From Melastoma dodecandrum (taxonomy: Eukaryota; Streptophyta; Magnoliopsida; Myrtales; Melastomataceae): a DNA stretch of 64,000 nucleotides. Shown here piece by piece: positions 32,198 to 41,789 of this stretch (positions are counted from its first letter, which is position 1; each line of letters starts with the position of its first letter). Both the position numbers and the translations under genes were made by a program. The DNA is taken from assembly GCA_029817715.1 (NCBI GenBank), contig JARUPY010000189.1:1-64000 (forward strand). Direction: 5' to 3'. The notes beneath the pieces are model-generated. The model was not told the origin of the DNA. It saw nothing but the letters and a program-made list of their open reading frames with translations, and did no database searches.

Positions 32198-33127
32198 TCA
32201 TTCCATCTTCCAAGCATAAACGAACAAGCAGTAATCTGAGGACTCGCCTGTTGAAATCCCTTCCGATGATATCCGATTCGCTGCTTGAGATGATAACGGG
32301 GGCGATTCCGATCCTGTGATCGGCTTGAATATGAATGATGCTCGCCTCAGTCCTGGACTGAACAACCAGTCATGGACATCCCAGTAGACTTCCACCCCCA
32401 GCTTGTTCACGTAAATGCACTCGTTACCCCTGAACTTCCACTGCAGCTGCCTTACGTGGATCAACATTTGCCCGTCTATCCGTATCTCCATCTCCGGATC
32501 CCCTCCGTTTGGCGTGCTAGTACCGCACGTATGCCTGTTCCTGCACTCGATCGAGATCTCGTGAAACCCGCCTTTCTCGTGCAGCCTAGCTCTCGTGACG
32601 AACCCCTTCTTCCCAAAAAGGTGCTCCCTCCTCGAGACCAGGATGGGATCAATCAGGGAAGGCCTACACCCCGTCCTCATGTAGGCGTCCTTCTTCAGAT
32701 CACCTACGAGCAACACCACTTCCTCGTCGCAGACGACCGCGACGTAATACTCCGACCCTGGCTCTGTTTCTCCATTGAACTTGGCGGACTTGAGGTCCCA
32801 GAAAACATCAACAGGCTTCCCGTCAACCAGGAACCTCTTACGACCTTGCTTCCTCCAGAAGCACAAAGGGTTGATATCGACCTTGCAGCTGTAGTGATTA
32901 TCATTCTCCCCCGAGGGGCCTTGCAGGGAGAGGCAGAGGCCGTGAAGGAGGGAGTTCTTGCACCACGTAACGGTGATTAACCTACACTGGCCAGCGATCT
33001 TAGTCCTGTAAACGGACATGAAGACGCTCTGACCGGACCTCGTCACGGCAGACGAATCATAGCTCGACCGCTCGCCAACAGAGAAGCAGGCAGGAATGGC
33101 AATGGCATGCTGCATCCTCGTCCTCAT
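32198..33127 (-). CDS. DUF868 family protein, single exon
   Basis: 309 codons from the first ATG. The Met at 33115 (MQHAIAIPACFS) fits the family start better, giving about 305 residues. Family blocks are in order: TRSGQSVFMSVYRTKIAGQC, LITVTWCKN, DINPLCFWRKQGRKRF, VDVFWDLKSAKFNGETEP, EYYVAVVCDEEVVLLVGDLK, GCRPSLIDPILVSRREH, FHEISIECRN, MEIRIDGQMLIHVRQLQWKF, and VEVYWDVHDWLFSPGLRRAS. DUF868 proteins are plant-specific, usually intronless, and of unknown biochemical function. The frame is uninterrupted, so the gene is likely functional. Confidence 0.92.
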   Translation of the reverse strand: MRTRMQHAIAIPACFSVGERSSYDSSAVTRSGQSVFMSVYRTKIAGQCRLITVTWCKNSLLHGLCLSLQGPSGENDNHYSCKVDINPLCFWRKQGRKRFLVDGKPVDVFWDLKSAKFNGETEPGSEYYVAVVCDEEVVLLVGDLKKDAYMRTGCRPSLIDPILVSRREHLFGKKGFVTRARLHEKGGFHEISIECRNRHTCGTSTPNGGDPEMEIRIDGQMLIHVRQLQWKFRGNECIYVNKLGVEVYWDVHDWLFSPGLRRASFIFKPITGSESPPLSSQAANRISSEGISTGESSDYCLFVYAWKME

Positions 33128-34472
33128 TATGAAGTACGAATATTTGGTGGTGGGCTGAAGGAGATCGTGATTGGGAAGAAGGATTTATTGGGATCGAGGG
33201 AATACGAGCATGTGCAGATGAAGAGATTTCAGTGAGGGGGAGAAGATGATGAAAAAGGAAATTGAATGGCAGTGACTGCCCGACTGAGCTAATTGGGAAG
33301 TCAAAAGAGACGTAGCATTTCTTTTATTTTGGGACACACAAGCAAAAAGGACGATCCGTATCTCTTCTTTTACTCACTGTGCCTTTTAAGTTTTTTTTTT
33401 CCTCCCTTTTTAATCTATTTCTTTTTAAAAAGTGAGATTTTGGGATGACTGATTAAAAGAAAAACAAAGGTGATATAATATCCCGGCGATGAGTTCGGGT
33501 CAAAACTTTAGTAAAAGCTTTGAAAGAAAGAGGAAAAGTGAGATAATATAAGAACCATCAGGTTCATTTGGGTCCTCTTATCCATGGGCAAAAAGCACTA
33601 CTCTTTTTTTACCAAAGCAAAAAGACCCAAAAGAAAGAAAGAGAAGAATGAGAGAGTTTGATTGTGAGTAACATCTTTTAAGAAAGGCCATGGATCCCAT
33701 CAAAACACACACACAGAATGAATGGTAAATTTTGAGGTGTAAAGAAAGGGGTGGGGGGGGGGGGGTGTGAAGGTATTTTGATTATTTGGAGTCGAGTTAA
33801 GGGAGCAACAACAAAATGGAATCCTATGCCCCCCGCCCTCCCCCATTCCTTTCACGATGCTTAGGCCCATCTATAGAAAGCCCAAGCCCATACATCCATG
33901 CTACAACCGCCATGGTCCAAAGGGGGATTCACCTCAAATTGAAAACACGGTTGCTTCTTGCTATTAGAGCTGGTTTGTTGGAGCTGCTGTTATTCAGACA
34001 TTCGTGGAGTTGATGATCCTGCCATATGCGCAGACGATTTTGGCCACCGTACTGCCAAAGTCTTTGCACTGAACTCGCAAAGAGCATCGGGAGTTGATGT
34101 CATATTCATTCTTGAGCTTTTGGGGTTACTCATTTCTATCATCTTAGTCGGGAGAACATCATGCATATCAAGATATATGCAGCCAAAATCATATCGACTT
34201 CGGCGTAGGCAGAGACTAATCTCGTGGTTTTGCTTAGCTCCCATCAGCGAAATGATCAATGGGATACTTCAATCCGCACCCAACTCAGCCGGGGAGTTTC
34301 TATAGCAGCAAGCGCCTGCCTTTTCTATTTAGATGAAAGTACCTTTACATAATACATGGAAAAGAGCCTGCTTTTACTTCCTCAGCTTGAAACCCGAATA
34401 AATTTGAACTTTGGTAAGCCTTTCATGTTTCCTGCCCGATTTGGCTTTCCTGGTATTAAGACCGAGAGAGGC
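33128..34472 (-). other. DUF868 upstream region and spacer
   Basis: Minus-strand promoter side of DUF868. No supported gene. Features are an AT-rich tract (33340-33500) and an uninterrupted run of 13 G at 33753-33765. Short plus-strand frames at 33816-34305 have no family resemblance. Confidence 0.45.
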
Positions 34473-35764
34473 TTAGAAGATGGTAGAAGCAACCAGCTGC
34501 TGAACAAAGTGTGCTCTCTGCATTTTCATTTTGTAGACCTCTTCAATGACTTCATCTACGGGAGATGATCTGATTGTCCAAGGAAAAAAAGGCATGGTCT
34601 CAGTAACAGGGTTCAGATATGGTCGCAAACCTCGACTAAACTACAAGTTGAGAAGCGAGATGAGAAAAAAACATAGGAGAAGACGGACAGCTACCATGAA
34701 AGGGAAGGATTTTACCCTTTTGAATCGGGAGAAGATGACAGAGTAGCTTTAGAAGCTTCATCTCGCTCACAATGATCTGGTATACTACGCAGGAAATGTG
34801 ATAGGACTGGGTCCTGTATCATCATCTGATCGGATGTATTCCCATTAACATTTGCTCTGGATCCAAGAAACGAACTGAGCTCATTGCCAAGAGCTGCCGA
34901 GTTACTGCTGCTCCCGAAGATTGATTTATGCGACCTTTTCCTTCTCTACCGGAAGAACACGCTTAATTTGTAAGTGCAGGGATGGCGGTCTACATGCTCG
35001 ATCCACATCAAAACGAGGAAAGATTGCTGCAATAGGATACCTTCAGGGAACCGCTGTGCTGCACCACGAAATGCCCGGTAGGCTCTTTCCCTAAGTTTGC
35101 TGCACAGAGCGGACATACCTGAAGATTGCAGGAAATTTGAGAAATTTATCCAAGGACAGATCACCCGGAGGGGGGGGGTTTCTAAATCCACGACAAACCC
35201 AGGAGCTGGACGTACGGCATTTTTAAAGTCGAAGCAGTGGTCATTCTGGAGGTGCCTGCAAAGCAGGTTCACATCGATCTCCACATAACAGAAGGGGCAA
35301 GGGATGGAGGCCCTATCATCCTCCTCCCCTTCAGAGTCTACCTGAAACAGATGGCTGCGGCTATCTGCAAACAAATACCCCCATCCGAGTAACGTCAAGG
35401 GAGAGTCGTTCATCCCTTTCCCCCCAAAAACAACAGATCCCCATCCCCATCATACTTCCCACTTCCTCTCGGATTTAGGGGGGTGTTGGGGGGGGGGGGG
35501 GAGTTCATCCCCTACAGGATTTAGTGTTCATAACAGTACAACACAACACAACACGCAGGCATTCGATTTTGTAAATCAAACCAACGAAAATCAGCCGCTT
35601 TCCACTCAGAACTTAGACGAGTCCTAAACAAATGAAGGGGAGAAACATCCAACCCACATCAAACCATGAGTTAACAAAGAGGGAAGAAGGAGGAGGATAC
35701 CATGAGGGACGAGAGGACAAGAATGGAGGTGATGTTTTGGGCCAACATCCATGGTTGACGCCAT
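34473..35764 (-). CDS. Di19-like (drought-induced 19) zinc-finger protein, five exons, 205 aa
   Basis: Minus-strand exons: 35764-35701, 35364-35216, 35118-35041, 34945-34716, 34569-34473. All join in frame with GT-AG sites (618 nt with stop). Exon 2 gives SRSHLFQVDSEGEEDD and the first finger CPFCYVEIDVNLLCRHLQND. Exon 3 gives the second, VCPLCAANLGKEPTGHFVVQ. Exon 4 has a basic RRKRSHKS nuclear-localisation-like patch and DPVLSHFLRSIP. The last exon ends AHFVQQLVASTIF, the conserved Di19 C-terminus. Di19 proteins are nuclear zinc-finger factors linked to drought, salt and light responses. Exon 1 (starting MASTMDVGPKHH) is unlike the usual Di19 N-terminus, so the start is the least certain part. 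Confidence 0.85.
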
Positions 35765-37486
35765 CTTTTTTTTAACAATTTAGCAGATGAAGGTGAAGAA
35801 GAGGAAAGCCTGAGAATGAGAATGAGCTGAGCTCCGGTGCTGTGCTGCACCTCTCAATTGTTATCAAAGGCCTTGCCTTTGGACCCCCTCTTATTTTATA
35901 CATATCATCATCCCATTTTTTATATATATTATATTTTGGGGGGAGGACGGAGGGTGGGTTGTCATAATGGAATGGACGGAAAGCACCACCTTGTTTTAAT
36001 TTGTTATTATTGGGTTGTGATTGTGACGGGTAGAGGCAGAGGAAATCAAAATTAAATCAAATTTATGATGGTTGGTTTGCCTGAACCTGACTTACCATTA
36101 AATTTTTTTTTTTTAAAAAAGGAGAAGATGAGAGACAGAGTTTATTATACTCTTTTTAATGTTTCCTCCAACACACTAGACTGAAAGCAAAACCCCAACC
36201 CCCCAACCCCCCCCCTTCCCTTTCGCTGCTGATCACACACTCCTTTGTATTATTATTATTGAAAGGCGGATACAGGGGAGGGGGGGGGGGGGGTAAAAAG
36301 CGAAATCCCTTGGGACGAAGAAACTTTTTTGGCCTATAAGTTGGGAGTGGGGCCACCATTGGGGGGGGGGGGAGGGTGTTGGAGGAGAATGTCCTCGCTT
36401 CCATCCAATTCCCAAATAGCCAAAGAACCAAAATGAATCCAAGGTTGTTTGGTTTGGTCATACCATGCCATAACCAATGCATGAAAGCAGTGGTCCAAAA
36501 GTCCAACTTGGGAACAACCCCCCCAACAAAATCCAGGGGGGGGGGGGGTATGAAGGTAACACGTGGGACAAATCACGGTATTGGGATCCCCTTTTTCCTT
36601 AATCAAAGTGCTGGGAGTGTGTATGTGTATGTACTTGGTTGAAGATTCTTCCATTCCATCCCCCCCCCCCATCACATTAAACCCTTAATTAATAAAAATA
36701 GACAATCTTTTCTTTTATATTTTTTTTTAAACCCTGGGGGGTGGGTGGTGTTGTGCGTGAAAAGCGCAAACCAACAAAACAAAAAGAGTATGAAGAGTGG
36801 ACTCTGATGGGACAAACCCCCCCCCCCCCAAAAACCAAAACTATTATTTAATTGATCCAATTAAAAACATAATGTTGGACAAGCAAAGCCGCCCCTGTTT
36901 TGATTGAATTAGAAGCCCTGTATCAGCTTATGGGCCATCAATTGGGCCCTGCCGTAACCAGTACTTGGGCCTATGTAATGTGACCAATCCCATTTAGGAA
37001 AGAGCCCAATAGAATCCTGGCCCTTTTACTGATCAAGGCCCCCTCCTACCACTTGTGCCTTTCTCCTCCTCCATATTCTTCTTCTTCTTCTTCGCTGTAT
37101 TACTCGCTTGTAATGTGCCGAGGCGGCAGAGGACGGGTGGTGCGTTTGAAGCAACCTCAACGCGCGATACTAAATCTCCTCGTGGCGGAACGATAAACTT
37201 TTGAATATAATGATTACAATATACTAATTGAGATTATTAGCCCCTTATATATACGAGCTTCCAAACATCGACAAGACTCAAATCTTCTTCTTAACAGAAA
37301 ACGACCATACCTCCAAAACTCTATTTAGCCAAAACGCTCTATATCACGACAATCCATATCGGAACACAAAAAAAAAAAATTATAATAATGATAAAGGAGA
37401 GCCAACCAACAAAATTTTTTTAGTAACATAACATGAGTAGATCGGACCAGCTGCCTCGATTCCCCCCCATTAACTCCGGAACATGA
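35765..37486. other. Intergenic region rich in long G and C runs
   Basis: No gene supported. It includes the presumed Di19 promoter side and uninterrupted runs of 14 G (36280-36293), 12 G (36361-36372), 13 G (36536-36548), 11 C (36660-36670) and 13 C (36817-36829). CCAAC/GGGGG-rich minus-strand frames here are low-complexity artefacts. Confidence 0.5.
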
Positions 37487-37603
37487 TCAGCACCTCATAA
37501 CGAAGCTCTTTGGATTCACCCTAAAGCACCGAGCCCTTCCCCCTCCCGGTGATTCGGAAGGGACCGATGGTGCTTCACGAGAACAGGGTTGCTTGAAGGC
37601 CAT
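37487..37603 (-). CDS. Possible 38-aa micropeptide gene
   Basis: A minus-strand frame from ATG 37603 to TGA 37487-37489. It begins MAFKQPCSREAPSVPSESPG and ends with a basic CFRVNPKSFVMRC. A canonical TATAAATA box lies 55 bp upstream, with a CT-rich short leader between, the spacing expected for a real plant transcript. A longer in-frame start at 37714 would cross the TATA box and is unlikely. The family is not recognised: it lacks the DVL/RTFL core and has no signal peptide. Coding status is inferred. Confidence 0.4.
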   Translation of the reverse strand: MAFKQPCSREAPSVPSESPGGGRARCFRVNPKSFVMRC

Positions 37604-37656
37604 GATATTATAGTCACTGGGGAGGAGGAGGAGTAGAGGATTTGGAAGGGAGAGGT

Positions 37657-37666
37657 CATATTTATA
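37657..37666 (-). promoter_or_regulatory. TATA box for the 38-aa frame
   Basis: The reverse complement reads TATAAATATG, preceded by GC-rich sequence and followed about 55 bp downstream by ATG. Confidence 0.5.
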
Positions 37667-38626
37667 GTGGGTGGGCGTGGAACTGGGAAAGCACTGTGGC
37701 AGTGTTTTCTCCACTTCCAGAGAATTGTCTATTCACACATACAAGACACATTCAACCACCACCGACGGTCGTTGCTTGAATGCCATTCAACCTCTCCCCG
37801 CATGCTTTTGATAAGAAAAACCTTTTACCCTTTTAGTGCACAGTCGTGGGCACGTTCCCCATAAGAAGATAAAGTTGAAGGGGGGGTGGTGGGGGGGGAA
37901 GAAAAAGGAAAAGGGCAAGAGGGATGGACAGGAGGCAATATAAACGGTGCCCTAAAGCTGTGGCCTCTCTCTCTCTCTCACACGCATTGGCTTCTGTGAA
38001 CCAAGCAGATAAAAAAAGGGCCTTCCTTTCTCAGAACTTTTGCGCATGAATTTGGGGGTAAACTGGGGACATTAAGGGAGACTAGAGGGGTTGCGTGATG
38101 TTCCCTAAAGTTGACGAAGGTTTTTAACTTATTTAGACCAATTTCTTAATATGCCAAAAACATGTGTGAGGAACGTGGTTTGGTTTCTTCAACAATTGCT
38201 GCCAAACGTATCCTTCCGACAACACAACAACAGCGTAGTTTGTCCTCGTCTCTCATCCAGCCAATGTTACAACACAACCTTTGAAAATGAGAAAAAAAGT
38301 TTGAACTAAACCTCTATGAGACCAAGAAGACCGACAGAATATCACAGCCGACTCATATGGTGGAGTAATCATGGGGATAGAGAGAGCTGGGGGGCGGGTT
38401 AGTATAATTGTCCCATGATGTTGCCCTTTTTCATTTTCTAGACATATCCCAATGCTTCTTCGTGCACGCCTCCCCCACGCCACACTTGAAAATGGAAATT
38501 GAAACTTTGCTTGGAAGACAATCAAGGAAATGTGGCCCAAGCACGAGCAATGGCCACACGATTTTAAACTAATATGCATTTGGGTTTTGAAGGAGTCGTC
38601 AAAGCCCAAGAAGTCATTCCAAGTAT
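37667..38626. other. Spacer, no gene seen
   Basis: Contains a (TC)n/(CA) patch near 37965-37985 and G-rich stretches at 37880-37900. The part near 38400-38626 may be the 3' UTR of the metalloproteinase gene. Confidence 0.45.
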
Positions 38627-39565
38627 TCAAACGCCGTATAAGGCCTTGATCCCTTGAATGTCGTCCCTGCTCATTCCCTTGGTCTTCCCTTCCATTATGG
38701 TGGGATACATGATGGCGTTTGGGTCCGAGCTATGCTGCAGCCCCAGGAGGTGCCCTATCTCGTGTAACCCCACCGTCTCCAGGTCGAACTTGCCTGGGAC
38801 TGCCCCCACGGCCCATGCCTCGTCCGCGTCGTAGTGGAGCCATCCCGTCGTCGGTGCAAAGGCATGCGCCAGAATCCCTCCCTTCCCGTCGAAGTTGCTC
38901 CCGTCCCCGTGGTTCCCCCTCATGAAACCTATGCTGATGTCGGAATTGGTCGCATCGCCCACCTGGGTGAATGTGAAGTTTGTCACATTGGACCATGTCT
39001 TGAATGCCCGCCCGACGGGGCCTGATGCTATGTCCGGAGTCCCGGGAAGGAAGGCATATGTAAGATGGTACTTGGAGGTCGGCCACTTTGGGCGCCCTGG
39101 GAAGAAAGTGTAACGGGAGATGGAATGGAAAGACCCGAGTGACCGCCCGGGGCGGCCCTGCCATCCAACGTTCCTGTGCCCCATCCAATTCGTTCCATTA
39201 ATAATATCCGGGACCCCGCACCGGGGCAGCGCCATTTTGGCAACTGTATCGGGATCAAGGAACCCGGTGGGCTTGAGATGGAAGTTGATCTGGTAGGTCC
39301 TAATGGCGATCTCCAGAAAGACGTCGAACTCCGTAGGGTTGAGGTGGAGGAACGGATCGAAGTTCAAGTACCCCAATCTTTGGAGGTATAGCTTGAGTTG
39401 GAGGATGTCTGGGCTAATGTCGCCCTTGTGACAACCCTTAAGACGGGCGATGAACGCGAAGGGCGATTCAAAGTCGCCGAGGTCATGGATGTCGCGGGCG
39501 GCAGCAACTGGGATGATAAGGAGTGGGACGAAGAGTAGGACTATTCCACTTGACTCGAACACCAT
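38627..39565 (-). CDS. Plant matrix metalloproteinase (matrixin, M10A), single exon, 312 aa
   Basis: A secreted zinc endopeptidase of the plant MMP family, acting in the apoplast. Residues 1-22 are a signal peptide. 35-110 is a peptidoglycan-binding-like prodomain (LQLKLYLQRLGYLNF). 114-120 is the cysteine switch PRCGVPD, which keeps the zymogen latent. 160-312 is the catalytic domain, with the zinc site HEIGHLLGLQHS at 268-279 and Met-turn IMYP at 285-288. Calcium/zinc-binding loops HGDGSNFDGKGGILAHAF and YDADEAW are also present. It ends right after the catalytic domain (KALYGV), so it lacks the C-terminal hydrophobic/GPI tail of some plant MMPs. Plant MMPs are typically intronless, as here. 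All catalytic residues are present. Confidence 0.95.
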   Translation of the reverse strand: MVFESSGIVLLFVPLLIIPVAAARDIHDLGDFESPFAFIARLKGCHKGDISPDILQLKLYLQRLGYLNFDPFLHLNPTEFDVFLEIAIRTYQINFHLKPTGFLDPDTVAKMALPRCGVPDIINGTNWMGHRNVGWQGRPGRSLGSFHSISRYTFFPGRPKWPTSKYHLTYAFLPGTPDIASGPVGRAFKTWSNVTNFTFTQVGDATNSDISIGFMRGNHGDGSNFDGKGGILAHAFAPTTGWLHYDADEAWAVGAVPGKFDLETVGLHEIGHLLGLQHSSDPNAIMYPTIMEGKTKGMSRDDIQGIKALYGV

Positions 39566-40043
39566 TGATGCTGGGTCCCTTGTATATTTCTGACCTTGTG
39601 CGAGTCACAAAACTCATATTTTTTGAGGTGTTCGTATTTGTAGGAGCTAATAAATTGCATGGGCAAAGAAAAGCGTTACGTCAGTTAAGTTCATAACACC
39701 TTTCTAAAACAAGATAAAAAGGAAAAGCAAACCTCATTGTCAGGAGATGTTTAATTGGGTTGTGTAACTCATAGCGTCATAACATAACCAAATTAAAAGG
39801 ATCGGTTTTCTTCTTGTTAATATCGCCTAAAGGCGATCACTATTCATTAAACAAAACAACGCCCGACTCTTCTGCTGCGTTATTAAACTGCAACAGTTTT
39901 AGCTTTAGCCACATAACAAAAAGAAAAAAAAACACTCTTTACAGCCACAGCACAAGGCGAGCGAGTTATTCTGAGGCGGCGAGTTGATTTACTAACTCCT
40001 CTCGTCCATCTGCATGTACACATCCAGTACGAAATGATGATCA
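39566..40043 (-). other. Metalloproteinase promoter side and 3' flank of the next gene
   Basis: No gene. AT-rich upstream of the MMP ATG; 39880-40043 is likely the 3' UTR of the 81-aa gene. Confidence 0.45.
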
Positions 40044-40289
40044 TTAGTTGTTGACGGCCGCCTTCCTGTATGCGTGCCATTTGTTGGGCGAGAACCGCCT
40101 CTGCCTTGGGACATGGGCTTCCGCTGCCCTCCCGCGCGGTTCCTCCTTACCCTCTGCGGTCTCCGTAATCCCTCGGTCGATCTTCTGGAGGTATCCCCTG
40201 TCGCCTATGGTGTTCTCCATCTTCGTGAGGTGATCGAGATAGTCATCGGAGGTGTTGTCCCATCCGGGCATCAAAGTGGCTTGACTCAT
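40044..40289 (-). CDS. Unrecognised 81-aa hydrophilic protein
   Basis: Starts MSQATLMPGWDNTSDDYLDH and continues with LTKMENTIGDRGYLQKID, a Glu/Arg-rich linker and a basic end FSPNKWHAYRKAAVNN. There is no signal peptide or membrane segment. Support for a real gene: an A-rich start context (GGAGAAAATGAG), a TATA box about 70 bp upstream, a length well above chance for a frame with this composition, and position among intact genes. I do not recognise the family and assign no function. Confidence 0.55.
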   Translation of the reverse strand: MSQATLMPGWDNTSDDYLDHLTKMENTIGDRGYLQKIDRGITETAEGKEEPRGRAAEAHVPRQRRFSPNKWHAYRKAAVNN

Positions 40290-40357
40290 TTTCTCCTGCT
40301 TTAAGCTGATTAATCGGATACGGTTGTGCAGTTAAATGTCCTGCGACTGCTTCTGCA

Positions 40358-40364
40358 ATTTATA
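40358..40364 (-). promoter_or_regulatory. TATA box for the 81-aa gene
   Basis: The reverse complement reads TATAAAT, about 70 bp upstream of the ATG at 40289. Confidence 0.5.
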
Positions 40365-40730
40365 GGCTATTTCATCGATGATTGGATCAGATGGAATGTG
40401 ATGCTCCCCCCGTCACGTAGGGGGCAGTCTCCTCGGAAATATCCGGTCTTGGTCCGCTATATTCCCCTGGATAAAACTTGAAGAAGATGTTTCCCGATGT
40501 AAAGATAAAATGCCAGGGACTTTATTCCAGTCGGAACTTTCTCCACTTTCTCAAAAGATAAAGAAATGAGGAGGAATCTCTTCTTTTCGAAAGGAGTTGA
40601 TCATGGGATGAATGTAGGGGTATTTATTCTTTGGCGATGGTGAGGTGGGAGTCCGATTCAAGGGGAGATAGTGATCCTCCCTTATCATCCCTATCAGGGC
40701 GTCTCCATCTCGGATTATGTTGTGGATATC
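40365..40730. other. Spacer up to the Tat-like LTR
   Basis: No supported gene; upstream region of the 81-aa gene. A short minus-strand frame at 40551-40790 crosses into the LTR and has no family resemblance. Confidence 0.4.
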
Positions 40731-40813
40731 TGTTGACATGACAAATAATTTTGGGCCTGGGCTTAGAACAGAAACCCAGTAATCACTCAAGTCACACTCC
40801 GAGTCGGCCCAAG

Positions 40814-40945
40814 ATACAGTCGTCTAGGCCGACTCACGACGAAGTCGATTAGGTCGACCCATGACGAAGTCGACTAGGTCGACTTATGACGAAGTCGACT
40901 AAGTCGATTTATGAACGGAGTCGACTAGGTCGACTCACGACGAAG
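40814..40945 (+). repeat. 25-bp tandem repeat in the LTR, five copies
   Basis: The unit approximates ACGAAGTCGACTAGGTCGAC plus TTATG. Starts are at 40814, 40839, 40864, 40889 and 40915, with a partial copy at 40940. Each unit carries two GTCGA half-sites arranged as an imperfect palindrome. Confidence 0.85.
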
Positions 40946-41393
40946 GAATATGGTAATCAAAGTCAACCAAGATGACTCAACAGTAGCTAAGTCTACTAGT
41001 AGGGTCAAGTCGACGGAATTCTGGATAAGTCGACCAAGTCGGTCGTAGTCCGTACAGATCAGTCAAGTCGACAAGGTTGGAATAAATGTATTCATTTTCA
41101 ATCACGTTTGTTAAAGATCGTAACTGATCCTAATATCCAGGAACGTGATCCCATATATCAAGGAGGTTGTTGAGACACTCCCACGATATTAGGGATCACG
41201 ATCTATAACACGATCTGCAACACGATCTATCTGTTACGTGTTAAACACGTACAAGTCCTCTATAAATAGCAGAGGAATTTTTCAAGACAAGACACGACCA
41301 TACACAGCCAAAGCTCTGAAGTTTGTTCGTCAACCTTAGGAATTAGATACCTTGACTCGGTTTATAGGTCAACTACCCTTCCACTGACAGAGA

Positions 41394-41555
41394 GAGCTCG
41401 TAGGGCCTTTGCCGTCAACCCCCCGCCAGCGACACCACCGACGGAGTGAGCTCGTAGGGCCTTCGTCACAGCCTCCCGCCAGCGACCGCCACCGACGGAG
41501 CGAGCTTCCAAGGCCTTCGTCACAAGTTCTCCGCCGTCACAGGATTCCACATCGT
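41394..41555 (+). repeat. 54-bp tandem repeat in the LTR, three copies
   Basis: Starts at 41394, 41448 and 41502. Units share GAGCTCGTAGGGCCTT and CCGCCAGCGAC...CACCGACGGAG; the third is diverged. Confidence 0.8.
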
Positions 41556-41789
41556 TGTCACCACTTGCTCCCTTTTCGTTTTTTTATGGCTGTAAGCCCC
41601 TGTTCTTAATTCGTCAAGATTGTAAGACTTGCATTCTGTTTGAATAAAATTGTGCATCTTCTTACTGGCGACCACAATCCAGTCCCTGTGAGTCCTTTGC
41701 CAAATATTTCCGACGTGATCCGTTCTATACGCGAACACGTTTTTGGCGACCACAGTGGGAGAAGAGAAAAAAAAAAATCTTAGTCTCAA

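Larger units (their letters stand above)
40731..41737 (+). repeat. 5' LTR of the Tat-like element (approximate limits)
   Basis: Starts near TGTTGACATGACAAAT and ends near TACGCGAACA, a few bases before the primer site. It contains two tandem arrays and a TATA-like CTATAAATAGC at about 41260, the likely LTR promoter. Confidence 0.55.

Noticed and set aside
32372..32980. 202-codon plus-strand frame opposite DUF868
   Set aside because: Mirror frame of a well-supported minus-strand protein; no independent motif.
37487..37714. 75-codon version of the micropeptide frame starting at 37714
   Set aside because: It would start upstream of and translate through the TATA box; the ATG at 37603 fits better.
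40814..40945. CRISPR-like direct repeats
   Set aside because: Units are head-to-tail without unique spacers, in a plant LTR; an ordinary tandem repeat.
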